64,000 nt of DNA from Gemmata massiliana (GTDB lineage Bacteria > Planctomycetota > Planctomycetia > Gemmatales > Gemmataceae). Shown one piece after another: positions 8,783 to 18,555 of the stretch (the first letter of the stretch is position 1; each line of letters opens with the position of its first letter). The DNA lies in contig NZ_LR593886.1 in NCBI RefSeq assembly GCF_901538265.1, forward strand, positions 3,146,843-3,210,842, in the 5' to 3' direction. Both the position numbers and the translations under genes were made by a program. The notes beneath the pieces are model-generated. The model searched no databases. It was not told where the DNA came from and was given only the letters and a program-made list of their open reading frames with translations.

Positions 8783-10045
8783 TCACAGTCCATCGGACCA
8801 GAAGTTGTAAATCATGCGGTAGTCGAGGAAATCCGTGTTGTAGGAAGGAACGCCGTTCGGGTTGTCGAACAGGAGGACCGAGAAATACCCGCACTCAAGA
8901 CCGAACTTTGCTGTCACCTGAGCCGCTAACTTCTTGGTCATCTCTTCCCGCTGAGCCAAACTCCGACTATCCGAGAACGCGTGCGGAAACATCAAGTACT
9001 TGCCGTCCCTGTTCACCTCCGCGTGCTCGGTATTCAGGAGCGCTCGTGTTAACGGGCGGTCGTTGTCCACGAGCCAGAGCCAGCAGCCCCCGAATTCCCC
9101 AAATTCTGGCTTGCCAGATTCCGCCTCAATCGCACGAGCCATCTCGTTGACCTGTTCCGAGAGGCTCTCGTCACGGTCAGGATCGGGCGTGAGGTATGTG
9201 CTCAGGTCGATTGCCGCTGCCGCTATCGCGGCTTCTTCCTGGTCGGGGTCGCGGATCTCCGCTGGAGAGGCAATGTCGTTCGCGACAAGGATGTAGTCGA
9301 ACGCGTCCGGACTGATGACCTTTCTGTCGACGAGCGAGAGCACGTCGTGGAGCACCAGCCGGGCCTCATCTTTGGTGTTCACGATCACGCCCAATCCGCG
9401 AAGTCCGAACTCATAGAACTCCAGGCCTGGGATGTCGGTGACCTCGGAAACGACTCCGTACGTCGCGATCTCCTTGTCGAATTCCTCAAGGCTCTCCGTG
9501 TACGGCCACCGCCACTCGCGTTCGTGCGTCCAGTCCACACGGTATCGGCCAGTCGGGTAATACGAGACGTGGCGGTACTGTTCCTGCAACGGCAACCGGT
9601 CCGGGGGAATGATTCGAGGACCGCCACTCTTGTCGGTGGGCACATTGACCGGTGGGCCACTGAGTCCGTAAATCACGGGTCGGGCGCCAAGGTCGAACAT
9701 TTGGCTTTTGGGGAACGTCAGTGCGAAGGTGCTGATCTTCTGGCCGGCCTTGAGCCGATCCGACGACGCTTCGAGGAACGCCGCCGTGGGCATGTCGGTG
9801 AAGCACACGGCCGGGTGTGGACCGTAGATGGTCCGAGAACCGCCGCGCAGCGACCACGTTGCCCACAACCGCCCGTGCCGAATGGCACACCGCATCAGGA
9901 ACAGGGCGGAATAGACCGTGTGTTCGGTGATGTTGTGTTGGCCCCAGTGCTCAGGAACGTGGGGCGCTGACCCATCGTCGAGATCCAGCTTCCGGAAAAA
10001 GTGAATCAACCTGCCTGACAGGTCGAAGCGTCGGTTGTTCTGCAC
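8783..10045 (-). CDS. Hypothetical protein, possible abortive-infection (AbiGi/DUF2971-like) family
   Basis: The 420-residue protein starts at a GTG with GAGGAGG nine bases upstream. The N-terminal half has LIHFFR, RTIYG, PAVCFTDMP and, further on, HEREWRWP. This resembles the spacing of motifs in DUF2971/AbiGi proteins, where an aromatic/His start, a CF(S/T)(E/D)-P box and an HExEWR box recur. I am not certain of the family. It is divergent from the tRNA side and co-directional with the nuclease-like gene 150 bp away; the two may form one operon. Confidence 0.6.
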   Translation of the reverse strand: MQNNRRFDLSGRLIHFFRKLDLDDGSAPHVPEHWGQHNITEHTVYSALFLMRCAIRHGRLWATWSLRGGSRTIYGPHPAVCFTDMPTAAFLEASSDRLKAGQKISTFALTFPKSQMFDLGARPVIYGLSGPPVNVPTDKSGGPRIIPPDRLPLQEQYRHVSYYPTGRYRVDWTHEREWRWPYTESLEEFDKEIATYGVVSEVTDIPGLEFYEFGLRGLGVIVNTKDEARLVLHDVLSLVDRKVISPDAFDYILVANDIASPAEIRDPDQEEAAIAAAAIDLSTYLTPDPDRDESLSEQVNEMARAIEAESGKPEFGEFGGCWLWLVDNDRPLTRALLNTEHAEVNRDGKYLMFPHAFSDSRSLAQREEMTKKLAAQVTAKFGLECGYFSVLLFDNPNGVPSYNTDFLDYRMIYNFWSDGL

Positions 10046-10282
10046 GGCGAACAGCCTCCTCGGCGACGAGCGCCGCCATCAGCCCTGCTTATGGTGCCTA
10101 TTCTTTGAGAGCAGCGACTTCCGACGGTCGGAGTCGTTCGGCCGGACACTTCGGTCAGTTTCGTGAGACAGGGCAGTTGGCTGTGGAGCGGTGATCTCCC
10201 CAAGCAGGCCCGCCGAACCGTTGCTCGGTTCGGCCACAGCGATTCCTGCGTAACAGGAGGTGACTCGCGGCTGAGTGCGCGC

Positions 10283-10333
10283 AAAAAAAAGCAACCGCCC
10301 CAGAACCACCGCGGTGATTCTAGGGCGGTTGCT
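10283..10333 (-). terminator. Rho-independent terminator downstream of tRNA-Lys
   Basis: Read on the minus strand, a long hairpin (arms around 10290-10310 and 10311-10333, CAACCGCCC pairing with GGGCGGTTG) is followed by a run of eight U (10283-10290 read as A on the plus strand). It lies 65 nt after the tRNA 3' end. The rest of 10046-10397 holds no gene I can support. Confidence 0.8.
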
Positions 10334-10397
10334 TTCATTCTGGGGGGATTCTGGGGGACTTTGAGCCTCCAGAATCGCAAAGCCCTTGTTTTTCCAG

Positions 10398-10470
<73 letters not shown>

Positions 10471-10682
10471 TAACCGCTCATTATTCTGGGGAAACCATGC
10501 CCTTCCTTCAAGGGGGCTTCGTCGAAAACTTCACTTCTCGGACACATGATTTCTCCCCTGGGTTCGCGCCCGCCTTCGCGCACCCGCGAACCACTGCGAA
10601 CCGCCGCGAACCACTGACGCCCCCGGACCCGTCTCCATACGATGTCCGCATTCGATCCTCAGTGAAACACAAGGCTCCCGCC

Positions 10683-13220
10683 ATGCTCGTTCCGCTGTCC
10701 TGGCTCAAAGATTACGTCCCGCTCCCGGCCGATCCGGGCGCGCTCGTCGAGCGCCTGACGATCGCCGGACTGGAATCGTCGGGGGTCAAGGTCTTTGGGT
10801 TCCCCGTACAAGGGACGCTCCGCGTGAAGCCGGAGGACGCGGGGCTCGTGTGGGAGCGCGACAAACTCGTCGTCGCGCAGGTACTCGAGATCACCAAACA
10901 TCCCAACGCTGATAGTCTCAAACTCGTCAAACTCGATCTGGGAACGGGCACGCCGAAGACCGTCATCACCGGGGCCGAGAACATTGCAGTTGGCCAGAGC
11001 GGGATGAAGATCATCCTCGGGCTGGCCGGGTCGCAATACTTCTTCACCGGTAAGGACGGCAAGAAGGGCGTCATGACGCTCGTAATGAAGCCCCTGCGCG
11101 GCATCGACAACGACGCCATGTGCATGTCCGACTTCGAGCTGGGCATCGCCGAGGAGAGCGAGGGCATCATTATCCTCGACGACGCGGACGCCACCCCGGG
11201 CACCCCGGCCCAGGACGTGCTCGGCGAGATCGTCGTCGAACTCGACATCCTGCCGAACATGGCCCGGTGCCTCTCGATGATCGGCATCGCGCGCGAGGTG
11301 GCCGCGCTCACCGGCGTGAGTGCCACGACCGCCGAACCGAAGGTCGAAACGGTCGCGGAGAGCATCGAGGGTAAGGTCCGCGTCGAGATCGCAGACCCGA
11401 AACTGTGCCCGCGCTACACCGCGACCGTCATCCGCAACGTGACGCTCGGGCCGGCCCCGCGCTGGATGCGCTCGCGCCTGCACTACGCGGGCATGCGCCC
11501 CATCAGTAACGCGGTCGACATCACCAACTACGTGATGCTCGAACACGGCCAGCCGCTGCACGCCTTCGACTACGACGTGCTCGTGAAGCGTGCCGGTGGG
11601 AAGGCGCCGACCATCATCGTGCGCCCCGCGAAGCCCGGCGAGGTACTCAAGACGCTCGACGGCCAGGACCGCGAACTGTCGCCCGAGAACCTCGTGATCG
11701 CCGACACCGCCGGGCCGATCGCGCTGGCTGGAGTCATGGGCGGCGCGGAGACGGAAGTCAGCGCCGCGACCAAGACGATCCTGCTGGAAAGCGCGTGCTT
11801 CGACTTCGTCAGCGTGCGCAAGACCGCCCGGCAGTTCAACCTGTTCAGCGAGGCGAGCACGCGGTTCAGCCGCGGCGTTCACCCCGAACAATCGCTCCCG
11901 GCCGCGGTCCGCGCCGCGCAACTGTTCCACGACCACGCCGGGGGCCAAGTGCTCGCGGGTGCGGTCGACGAGTACCCCGCGCCGCTGCCCCCACAGGTGA
12001 TCGATCTCGACCAAAACGAGATCCGGCGCCTTCTGGGGTTCGACATCCCGAGCGCCGAGGTCGTCCGCGTGCTGACCGCGCTCCAGTTTCAGGTGGAACC
12101 GGACGGCGACGACGCCTGGACCGTTACGACCCCGCCCACGCGCCTCGACATCCAGGCCGGCGCCGCGGATCTCATTGAAGAACTGGCCCGCGTGTACGGG
12201 TACGACAACCTGAAGGAGCGCCTGCTCCCGCTCGAACTCCCGGAGCCGAAGGGCAACCCGGACCTGGAGGGCGAGGACCGCGTGCGCGACCTGCTCGCCG
12301 ATCAGGGGTTGCAAGAAGCGATCACGTACTCGCTCAGCAGCCTGGAAGCCGAAGCGAAACTGACGCCGGGCGAGAGTTCGCCCCCCGACGCCTTCGTCGC
12401 TCTACTGAACCCGCTCTCGCCGGAGCGCGGGGTGCTGCGGCGCACGCTGCTCCCCGGGCTACTCGCGGTCGCGCAGAAGAACCTCGAAGCCGCTGACAGC
12501 GTCGCTATGTACGAACTCGGGTTTGTGTACCTGCCCGTGCCCGGCGCGAGGCTCCCGCGCGAACCGCGGAAACTGGCGGTTGTGTTGTGCGGCCGGCGCA
12601 CCGGGGCCGCGTGGGACGACCCACAGGGCGCGGTCCCGGCGCGCTACGATTTCTATGATCTCAAGGGCGTGATGGAGGCGCTGGCGAGCGACTTGCACCT
12701 GCCCGGCGTCACGTTCGCGGCCACCGGCACCGTGCCCTGGCTGCACCCGATGCGGGCCGCCGAGCTGCGCGTGAACGGTACCGCGGTGGGCGCGTTCGGC
12801 GAGCTGCACCCGAAGGTCGCGGCGCAGTTCCTGCTCGGGGACCGGGCCGTGCAGGTGGCCGAACTGGACCTCGAAGCGGTGCTCGCGGCGGTGCCGGCGC
12901 GCTACGGGTACAAGCCGTTCAGCACGTTCCCGCCCGCGAAGCGCGACGTGGCGGTCGTGGTGGCCGACGCGACCCCGGCCGAGGCGGTGCTGGCCGAAAT
13001 CCGGGCCGCCGGGGGCGAACTGCTCACCGACGCGGCCCTCTTCGACGTGTACCGCGGCACCGGGCTACCGGACGGCACGAAGAGCCTGGCGTTCGCGCTG
13101 ACGTACCAAGCCCCCGACCGCACGCTCGGCGAGAAGGAGATCGTGAAGGCCCACGAGAAGGTCGAGGGCCGGCTGCGCCACGTGCTCAAGGCCCAGATCC
13201 GTGGTAAGGATCTGGCGTAA
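10683..13220 (+). CDS. pheT: Phenylalanine-tRNA ligase beta subunit
   Basis: The beta subunit of the heterotetrameric enzyme that charges tRNA-Phe in the cytoplasm. The 845-residue protein starts MLVPLSWLKDYVPL, typical of bacterial PheT. It carries the tRNA-binding OB fold (about residues 45-155, with KHPNADSLKLVKLDLG), the B3/B4 editing region, B5, the catalytic-like core and a C-terminal anticodon-binding ferredoxin-like domain ending in EKEIVKAHEKVEGRLR. The frame is open further upstream, but the ATG at 10683 fits the family start. The alpha subunit pheS is not adjacent here. Confidence 0.97.
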   Translation: MLVPLSWLKDYVPLPADPGALVERLTIAGLESSGVKVFGFPVQGTLRVKPEDAGLVWERDKLVVAQVLEITKHPNADSLKLVKLDLGTGTPKTVITGAENIAVGQSGMKIILGLAGSQYFFTGKDGKKGVMTLVMKPLRGIDNDAMCMSDFELGIAEESEGIIILDDADATPGTPAQDVLGEIVVELDILPNMARCLSMIGIAREVAALTGVSATTAEPKVETVAESIEGKVRVEIADPKLCPRYTATVIRNVTLGPAPRWMRSRLHYAGMRPISNAVDITNYVMLEHGQPLHAFDYDVLVKRAGGKAPTIIVRPAKPGEVLKTLDGQDRELSPENLVIADTAGPIALAGVMGGAETEVSAATKTILLESACFDFVSVRKTARQFNLFSEASTRFSRGVHPEQSLPAAVRAAQLFHDHAGGQVLAGAVDEYPAPLPPQVIDLDQNEIRRLLGFDIPSAEVVRVLTALQFQVEPDGDDAWTVTTPPTRLDIQAGAADLIEELARVYGYDNLKERLLPLELPEPKGNPDLEGEDRVRDLLADQGLQEAITYSLSSLEAEAKLTPGESSPPDAFVALLNPLSPERGVLRRTLLPGLLAVAQKNLEAADSVAMYELGFVYLPVPGARLPREPRKLAVVLCGRRTGAAWDDPQGAVPARYDFYDLKGVMEALASDLHLPGVTFAATGTVPWLHPMRAAELRVNGTAVGAFGELHPKVAAQFLLGDRAVQVAELDLEAVLAAVPARYGYKPFSTFPPAKRDVAVVVADATPAEAVLAEIRAAGGELLTDAALFDVYRGTGLPDGTKSLAFALTYQAPDRTLGEKEIVKAHEKVEGRLRHVLKAQIRGKDLA

Positions 13221-13239
13221 CGGAAGTTGTTCAGCAGTT

Positions 13240-13338
13240 TTCACCGCGGAGGGCACGCGAGGGCGCGGAGAAAGACCGGAGCAGAGATCATTTCTGTTTC
13301 TTGTCTTCTCCGCGCCCTCGTGTGCCCTCTGCGGTGAA
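13240..13338. repeat. Palindromic intergenic repeat, TTCACCGC family, copy 1
   Basis: The 33-bp arms 13240-13272 and 13306-13338 are near-perfect inverted copies, both beginning TTCACCGCGGAGGGC or its partner. Related copies are at 21547-21641 and 22800-22901. It sits just after the pheT stop and could terminate transcription. The rest of 13221-13646 is AT-richer than its surroundings and holds no gene I can support. Confidence 0.85.
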
Positions 13339-13646
13339 CCCTTTCTCCCTCCCGCGCGGCTAACATTTGCTCACATTTCCGGACCGGGCCGCTGCACACT
13401 GCGATTTCTCCGGGAAAAACAACACGCGCCGCTCCCAACAGCTAACATTTGTATTTTGTGAATGAAGTGTGCACATGACCATAATATCGACACGCGAAAC
13501 CTATTAAATGATGATATCGCATGCCGCGCGGAATTGCTATCTTAAATACCACAATTTGTGCGACCGAAATGGAGCATCAGCGATGCGGCTCTCAGTCACA
13601 CAAAATGCGGGAGTGGGACGCTTGCCGCGCCCAAAGGATTTCGGAA

Positions 13647-14162
13647 TCAACCTCGGATGATGTGGGGATTCGGTAAACACGAACGATCTGCTTTCACATT
13701 TTGAAGAGACAGTATTTTTAGTTTCGAGAGTCTCATGAGCGGCGACACATCCGTCACCCGTGTATTGTTTAGATCGAGAGTGGTCAGGTTGGTCAAACTC
13801 GCGAGCGGCGACACGTCCGTCACCTGCGTCCCTTCTAGGTCGAGAGTGATCAGGTTGGTCAATCGCGAGAGCGGCGATATATCCACTACCTCTGTGCCAA
13901 TCAGGTAGAGGGTAGTAAGATTGGTCAAGCCTAACAACACTGATACGTCCGCCACTCGTGTGTGACTCAGTGAGAGGTAAACCAAGTTGTTTAAATCTGC
14001 GATTGGTGACGCATCCGTCACTTGTGTATTGCGAAGGTATAAATTCGTCAGGTTGGTCAAGCCAGCGATCGGTGACGCGTCCATCACTCGTGTGTTGCTT
14101 AGGTCGAGCGTGGTCAGGTTGGTCAAGCTGGCGAGCGGTGACACGTCCGTCACCTGCGTCCC
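13647..14162 (-). pseudogene. 3' part of IS-disrupted NACHT-LRR gene (leucine-rich repeats)
   Basis: This fragment encodes about 168 residues of 22-residue SDS22-like leucine-rich repeats (consensus TDVSPLASLTNLTTLDL), ending in a short charged tail at 13647. It has no start of its own: the apparent GTG is an internal Val codon. If the 1200-bp insertion element and one 10-bp target copy are removed, the codon begun at 15363 continues at 14152 in the same frame, and the broken repeat ...LEGTQ-VTDVSPLASL is restored. The intact protein would have been about 1141 residues. Confidence 0.9.
14153..14162. repeat. Target-site duplication, left copy
   Basis: CCTGCGTCCC here is identical to 15363-15372 on the other side of the insertion element; 10 bp is a usual duplication length for the ISAs1 family. 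Confidence 0.92.
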
Positions 14163-15362
14163 CAGGGCCGGCGCACTTCATTTAGTCGTCAGAATCTTAA
14201 GCACTTTGAGCAGGTATTGATCGTCCCAGGCGGCCTTCATGCGTCGAGTACGAATGCTGCCCTTGGTGTCCGCCCGCTGGAGCAGGGACAGGGCAACCCG
14301 GCGAATCATGCCCAGGTTGGCCCCGGCGTGTCCGGCCCGAGCCCGGCTGTCGTCTTCCCGGAACGCGATGTCCAGACACCAATGGAGCCCGTTCTCAATG
14401 CCCCAATGGTTGCGGATGTACCCCGCCAGCTCGACCGCCCCGATCCGCAAGCTGGTGAGGTAGTAATGGGCGGTGCTCTCATTCGGCTTCCCGTTCACCA
14501 CCCGCTCCCGGCACACCAGGGCCACGGCCCCAACATCGGCCCACCCGCTCGGTAGCCCTTCCGGATCTTCAACCACCGTCACGTACCGCTCTTCCTCGTG
14601 CCCGTCCTCGACCGCGGACCCCATGTCACACCCGGCGAACGCGTCCTCCCCGGCCCGCGCGAACACCTCCGCCACCGCGCCGCGCAACCCCTTCTGGTTC
14701 CCCTTCACGCACACCACGTAATGCCCGCCCTGGGTGCGGATCTGGGACACCAACTCCTTCTGGCAAAAGGCCGCGTCGACGGTCACCACCGCGCCCGTCA
14801 GATCCAGGGCGCCCAACAGATCTGGGGCCGTGGTGATCTCGTGTCCGCCCTCGGGCACGGACCGCTGGCCCAGGATCAACCGGTTCTCCACGGCCCACGC
14901 CTCGACCAGATGCAAGCACCCGGTGAACGTGTTCTTGGTGGACCGCCGGGCGCTCTTACCATCGATCGCCACGTGCACCAGGCCGGTACTCTCGCATGCG
15001 GCTGCCATCCAGCGCCCGAACCGGTCCGCGAACGCGTCCGGGTCCAGCTTGGCGAACACGCGCTCGAACGTGTCCGGGCTCGGAACCCCGTGGGGCAACC
15101 GCAGGTACGGGGCGAACAACGTTTGCTTGGCCCGACCGAACGCGGCCACCTGGTCCCACCCGTCGGCCCCGGCGATCACCGCACACGTGGCCAACGTGAG
15201 GATATCCACCAGCTCATGCAACTTGTTCTTCGTTTCGCGGCGCGGGTCTGGCACATCCGCAAACACCGCCAGCAGCGGAATACTCATCGGGGTTCCTCCA
15301 TAACAACCCCGATATAGACGTAAATGCGGCTGCCGTCACGGGTTCATAGTGCGCCAACCCTG
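14163..15362 (-). mobile_element. ISAs1-family insertion sequence, complete, 1200 bp
   Basis: The ends are imperfect inverted repeats: the left end reads CAGGGCCGGCGCACT and the right end, reverse-complemented, CAGGGTTGGCGCACT. They are flanked by a 10-bp direct repeat. One transposase gene fills the element on the minus strand. Perfect duplication, two matching ends and an intact transposase all point to a recent insertion. It lies within the LRR region of a NACHT NTPase gene. Confidence 0.95.
14178..15287 (-). CDS. ISAs1-family transposase
   Basis: A 369-residue DDE transposase that moves the 1200-bp element. It starts MSIPLLAVFADVPDPRRETK, the DDE_Tnp_1-associated N-terminal domain of ISAs1 proteins. 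The likely catalytic acids are D109 (HVAIDGKSARRS), D171 (VVTVDAAFCQKE) and E298 (RNHWGIENGLHW), the last in the family's conserved NHWxIE box. Length is normal for the family and there is no frameshift, so it is probably active. Confidence 0.96.
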   Translation of the reverse strand: MSIPLLAVFADVPDPRRETKNKLHELVDILTLATCAVIAGADGWDQVAAFGRAKQTLFAPYLRLPHGVPSPDTFERVFAKLDPDAFADRFGRWMAAACESTGLVHVAIDGKSARRSTKNTFTGCLHLVEAWAVENRLILGQRSVPEGGHEITTAPDLLGALDLTGAVVTVDAAFCQKELVSQIRTQGGHYVVCVKGNQKGLRGAVAEVFARAGEDAFAGCDMGSAVEDGHEEERYVTVVEDPEGLPSGWADVGAVALVCRERVVNGKPNESTAHYYLTSLRIGAVELAGYIRNHWGIENGLHWCLDIAFREDDSRARAGHAGANLGMIRRVALSLLQRADTKGSIRTRRMKAAWDDQYLLKVLKILTTK

Positions 15363-15372
15363 CCTGCGTCCC
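15363..15372. repeat. Target-site duplication, right copy
   Basis: CCTGCGTCCC, identical to 14153-14162, directly after the right end of the insertion element. Confidence 0.92.
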
Positions 15373-18282
15373 TTCCAGGTCGAGTGTAGTCAGGTTGGTC
15401 AAGCCGGCGAGCGGTGACACGTCCGTCACCCGCGTGCCTTCCAAGTATAGGTTGGTCAAATTGGTCAAGCCGGATAGCACCGACGCGTCGGACATCCGCG
15501 TGGTGCGCAGATAAATATGTGTTAGTTTAGTCAAGCTAGATAGTACCGACACGTCTGTCACTTGTGGACCGTTCAGGTCGAGAGTCGTTAGTTTAGTTAA
15601 AATCGATAGTGTCGATACGTCCGTCGCCTGAATGTCTCGCAAGCTAAGGTGAGTCAAATTGGTCAAGCCAGATGGAAATGAAAGATTCGATATAGGCCGT
15701 TTATACGCGACCCGCAAGGACGTTACTTTAGGTGATGTGAGAAGTACTCGACCTTCCAACTCGTCTAACACCGATTGCCGATCATCCGCACCATATTTCT
15801 CCAATGCCCTTAGCGCTTCTGGCGTTCCGATCAGTTTGAGAGCGCGAACACAGGCTATCTGCACATTGCTCAGCCTTTTCTCGTACTTTAGGTGTGGAAC
15901 CACCACGTTTCCCGCTGCGGCCAACCATGTCGCGTCCGTGAGATTTTGCGGAGGGACCAACTGAACGACGATATTGTTCAGTCGCTCTTTAACGCCCTCA
16001 TCACATTGCGTCGCTTGCCCCCGGCACTGGAGTGCAAATACGGCCAATTCTCGCGCCTTCTTGTCTACGTCATCCGGTTTCGACTTCCTCTTGCCTGCAT
16101 GCGGTTTCGGGAGTTTTTCTGGAAGCCTCTGAAAGACGCCGGTCAGGAGTTCATTCTGGAACATCGCGTCTCCAGCCGCGAACGCGAACACACCGACCCG
16201 GCGCCATGCCTCGTGGTCCAAGTTCTTCAGCACCATTCCCGCATTCCGCTCGCTAGCGATCTGTTCGCCCGCAAGGAATTCTTTGAACGTGTTATGGAGG
16301 AACTCGATCGTCGCCGGTTTTTTGGTCTTTTCGTCCTCTGATATGGCTTCCCGAATCATTCCGCTCCGTTCCAAAATGCAATCGAATACCGCGTCTGCCT
16401 CGCTCCTATTCCGGTCCGGCATCCGGCTGAGTGCGATTCCGACTTGTTGCTGAGCTTGGGGCACAGGCAGCGCAGAGTGCTCATTGATAACGAAATGGTA
16501 CGCGAGTTGGCGCATCACTGCCTTCTTGTGCTCGTATTGCAGTTCCGGATACGGGTGACGGAACTTGCTCATATCGATCTTCCGTTCGAGATCGAGCCGG
16601 TGGAGCATCATCTCGCACAGCACTTCGCACATCTGCCGCAACCCGTTCGGCAGGAAGCCCCGACGGGCCTGGTAGAGCGCGCAGGTCATCGCGCAAAGCA
16701 GCGGGTTGGTGACGAGCGGGGTGAGCCACGGTGCCGATCCCAAGTCGCGGATCAGTTCTTCCGCCTTTTCCCGCAGTTCCGGCGAGTTCTTGCCGCGCGC
16801 CACCGCCTCGAACCACTGCTGAATGAACTGATTCCGGGCACTCTCCGCCATCGGGACGACCTGAACCTCGCGGAATGCGAGATCGTCCAACCAGCCGGGA
16901 TCGACGGCTTCGGGCCGGGTCGTGAGAACGAAGTAACTCTTGGGGTACGCATTGACGAGCGATTCAACGGCGTTGCGAAGATCGTCGCGGCTCGCATGCG
17001 GGATCTCGTCCACCCCATCGAGCAGAACCAACCCGCGCCCGTCCTTCAGAATTGTCTCCACCCACTTCACGGGCGGGTCCGCGAGGGTTTGTGCCACGAG
17101 CGCGGGGAACATCTTCGGAGGAGGAAGTTTCCCGTGCTGGCAGTTCCGGAGGAAGACGATGAACGGCATGCGCTGGCGCCAGTCGGATTCGAGCTTGGCG
17201 CGTTCTTCTTCCGGCCGAATGCGGGGGCCATCCGGTTCGTTCTCGTATTCGAGGTGCTGCTGCCGCTCTTGATCGGGCAAGGCCATCCGTGCGGCATTGA
17301 TTGCGGCCCATTTAATGAGCGTCGTCTTACCACTGCCGGCGCCCCCGCGGACGAGTAAGCGCCCGGTTTCAGGGAGGAGCGTATCGAACGCCGTTTCGGT
17401 CGAAATGGTCGCGGTGCCCGCGCCGTCATCTGATTCGTCTTCGTCGGGCGCGTCTTCCAGGTTGAGTGTGACGTAAGCGTCGGTCAGTTTGGCCCGGCGT
17501 AACTCGTCGGGCAGATCGACACCGAACAGTTCCACCCGGTCCAGTTCGCAGACGACGGCTTGGCGGTAGTCCAGTGCGAATTCGTCTCTCGCGCCCGGCC
17601 CCTGTGCCTTATCCACCTGCTCGCGGATGAATCGCACGTCGTCGAGTACCTGATCGATATCGCGACTGAGCGCGTTGAGTAACTCCAGACTCGCGCGGGC
17701 GTTCTCTTCCTCGAACTTGGGCAATTTCGACGCGGCGGCGGCGAGGTGTCGGCTTGCTTCCCGCAGCGCCGCCTCAAAGAGTTCAGTTTCCTCTCCAGGG
17801 GCTGGACCGGGAATGTTGAGCGAAACGACCCGCAGCGCTTCATACAGTTTGGCCGAATCGACCTTATTCTGGACCACAAAACTCGCAGTGATGTTCCCGC
17901 CCAGTGCTGCGTTCACCCAGATGAGCACCTTGTCCCAGCGCTCGCGCGGGACCGCGGCGAACTGACTGTGCAGGTCCGCGCTTAACCGCTCGACGATCTG
18001 GTCCCCGAGGCGCGAGAACGCTCGCTCGGCTTCGCGCTGGGCGCCTGCATCCTTGATCCGATCTTTCGCAAAATCGGCCAACCCCGTCACGACGCCCTCG
18101 CCCAGCGAGCCGCCGACGCCCTCGTAGATGCTGTCGGCTACGACTGAAGCGGTTCCGGTGCCGGCCGGGTCGAGTTCCTTGGCCGCTTTGCCGACAAACC
18201 GCTTGAGCAGGAACTTCCCACACGCTGTGGCCAGGGCGATGCCGATCGTGGTGCTGAGGATCATGGGCGCGGGCGCTTTCAC
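15363..18282 (-). pseudogene. 5' part of NACHT NTPase with leucine-rich repeats, truncated by ISAs1 insertion
   Basis: This part encodes a bacterial NLR-like protein. It has a helical N-terminal effector or sensor region (about 1-300), a NACHT ATPase with Walker A GGAGSGKTT (about 312-320) and Walker B GRGLVLLDGVDEI (about 410-422), a helical C-terminal NACHT extension, and SDS22-like LRRs from about residue 867. The first codon may be GTG at 18282 or ATG at 18264. In this strain the frame runs into the element and stops at 15214, giving a chimeric protein that lacks the last LRRs. Related bacterial NACHT proteins are known anti-phage sensors; that role here is inference. Confidence 0.9.
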
Positions 18283-18446
18283 TTCAACAAAGAGAGGGAT
18301 TTACGGGTTCGTCAGTGTACCTTGCCACGCGATGAAATGGAACTCATTTGACCGGATCGGTTTGCTGTATACCAATTCACTGATCCGATCCGCGCCAAAT
18401 TGGGCTTGAGAGATGAATTGCGGCCCCGTGTGGCTAATTCGGGGCG

Positions 18447-18533
18447 GTGCGTATTCTCGCCTACGCGCTGCAAGACATAGGCTGTGACGGTGTCGATATT
18501 CTGAACTACTGCCGCGTCCGATTTACACGTGCC
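18447..18533 (+). pseudogene. Relic of an MTExEWL-family paralogue (C-terminal fragment)
   Basis: The frame from 18447 reads RILAYALQDIGCDGVDILNY-CR, clearly the C-terminal signature of the paralogue family next door (PILADALQDAGCDNTDVLNH-CR). It then diverges, without the final HVRGCWVVDL block. Nothing recognisable of the N-terminal part precedes it. This is a decayed copy at the left border of the tandem array. Confidence 0.75.
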
Positions 18534-18555
18534 CAGCAAAGAGTGAGGGCGCCCA

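Noticed and set aside
13537..14181. Minus-strand ORF overlapping the 3' LRR fragment
   Set aside because: A different frame from the LRR repeats; its repeats (QPDHSRP-like) arise because the DNA under it is repetitive.
15214..18282. Full-length 1022-residue NACHT-LRR ORF as an intact gene
   Set aside because: The last 49 codons lie inside the insertion element; the LRR region is resumed beyond it in the same frame. The ORF is a truncated product.
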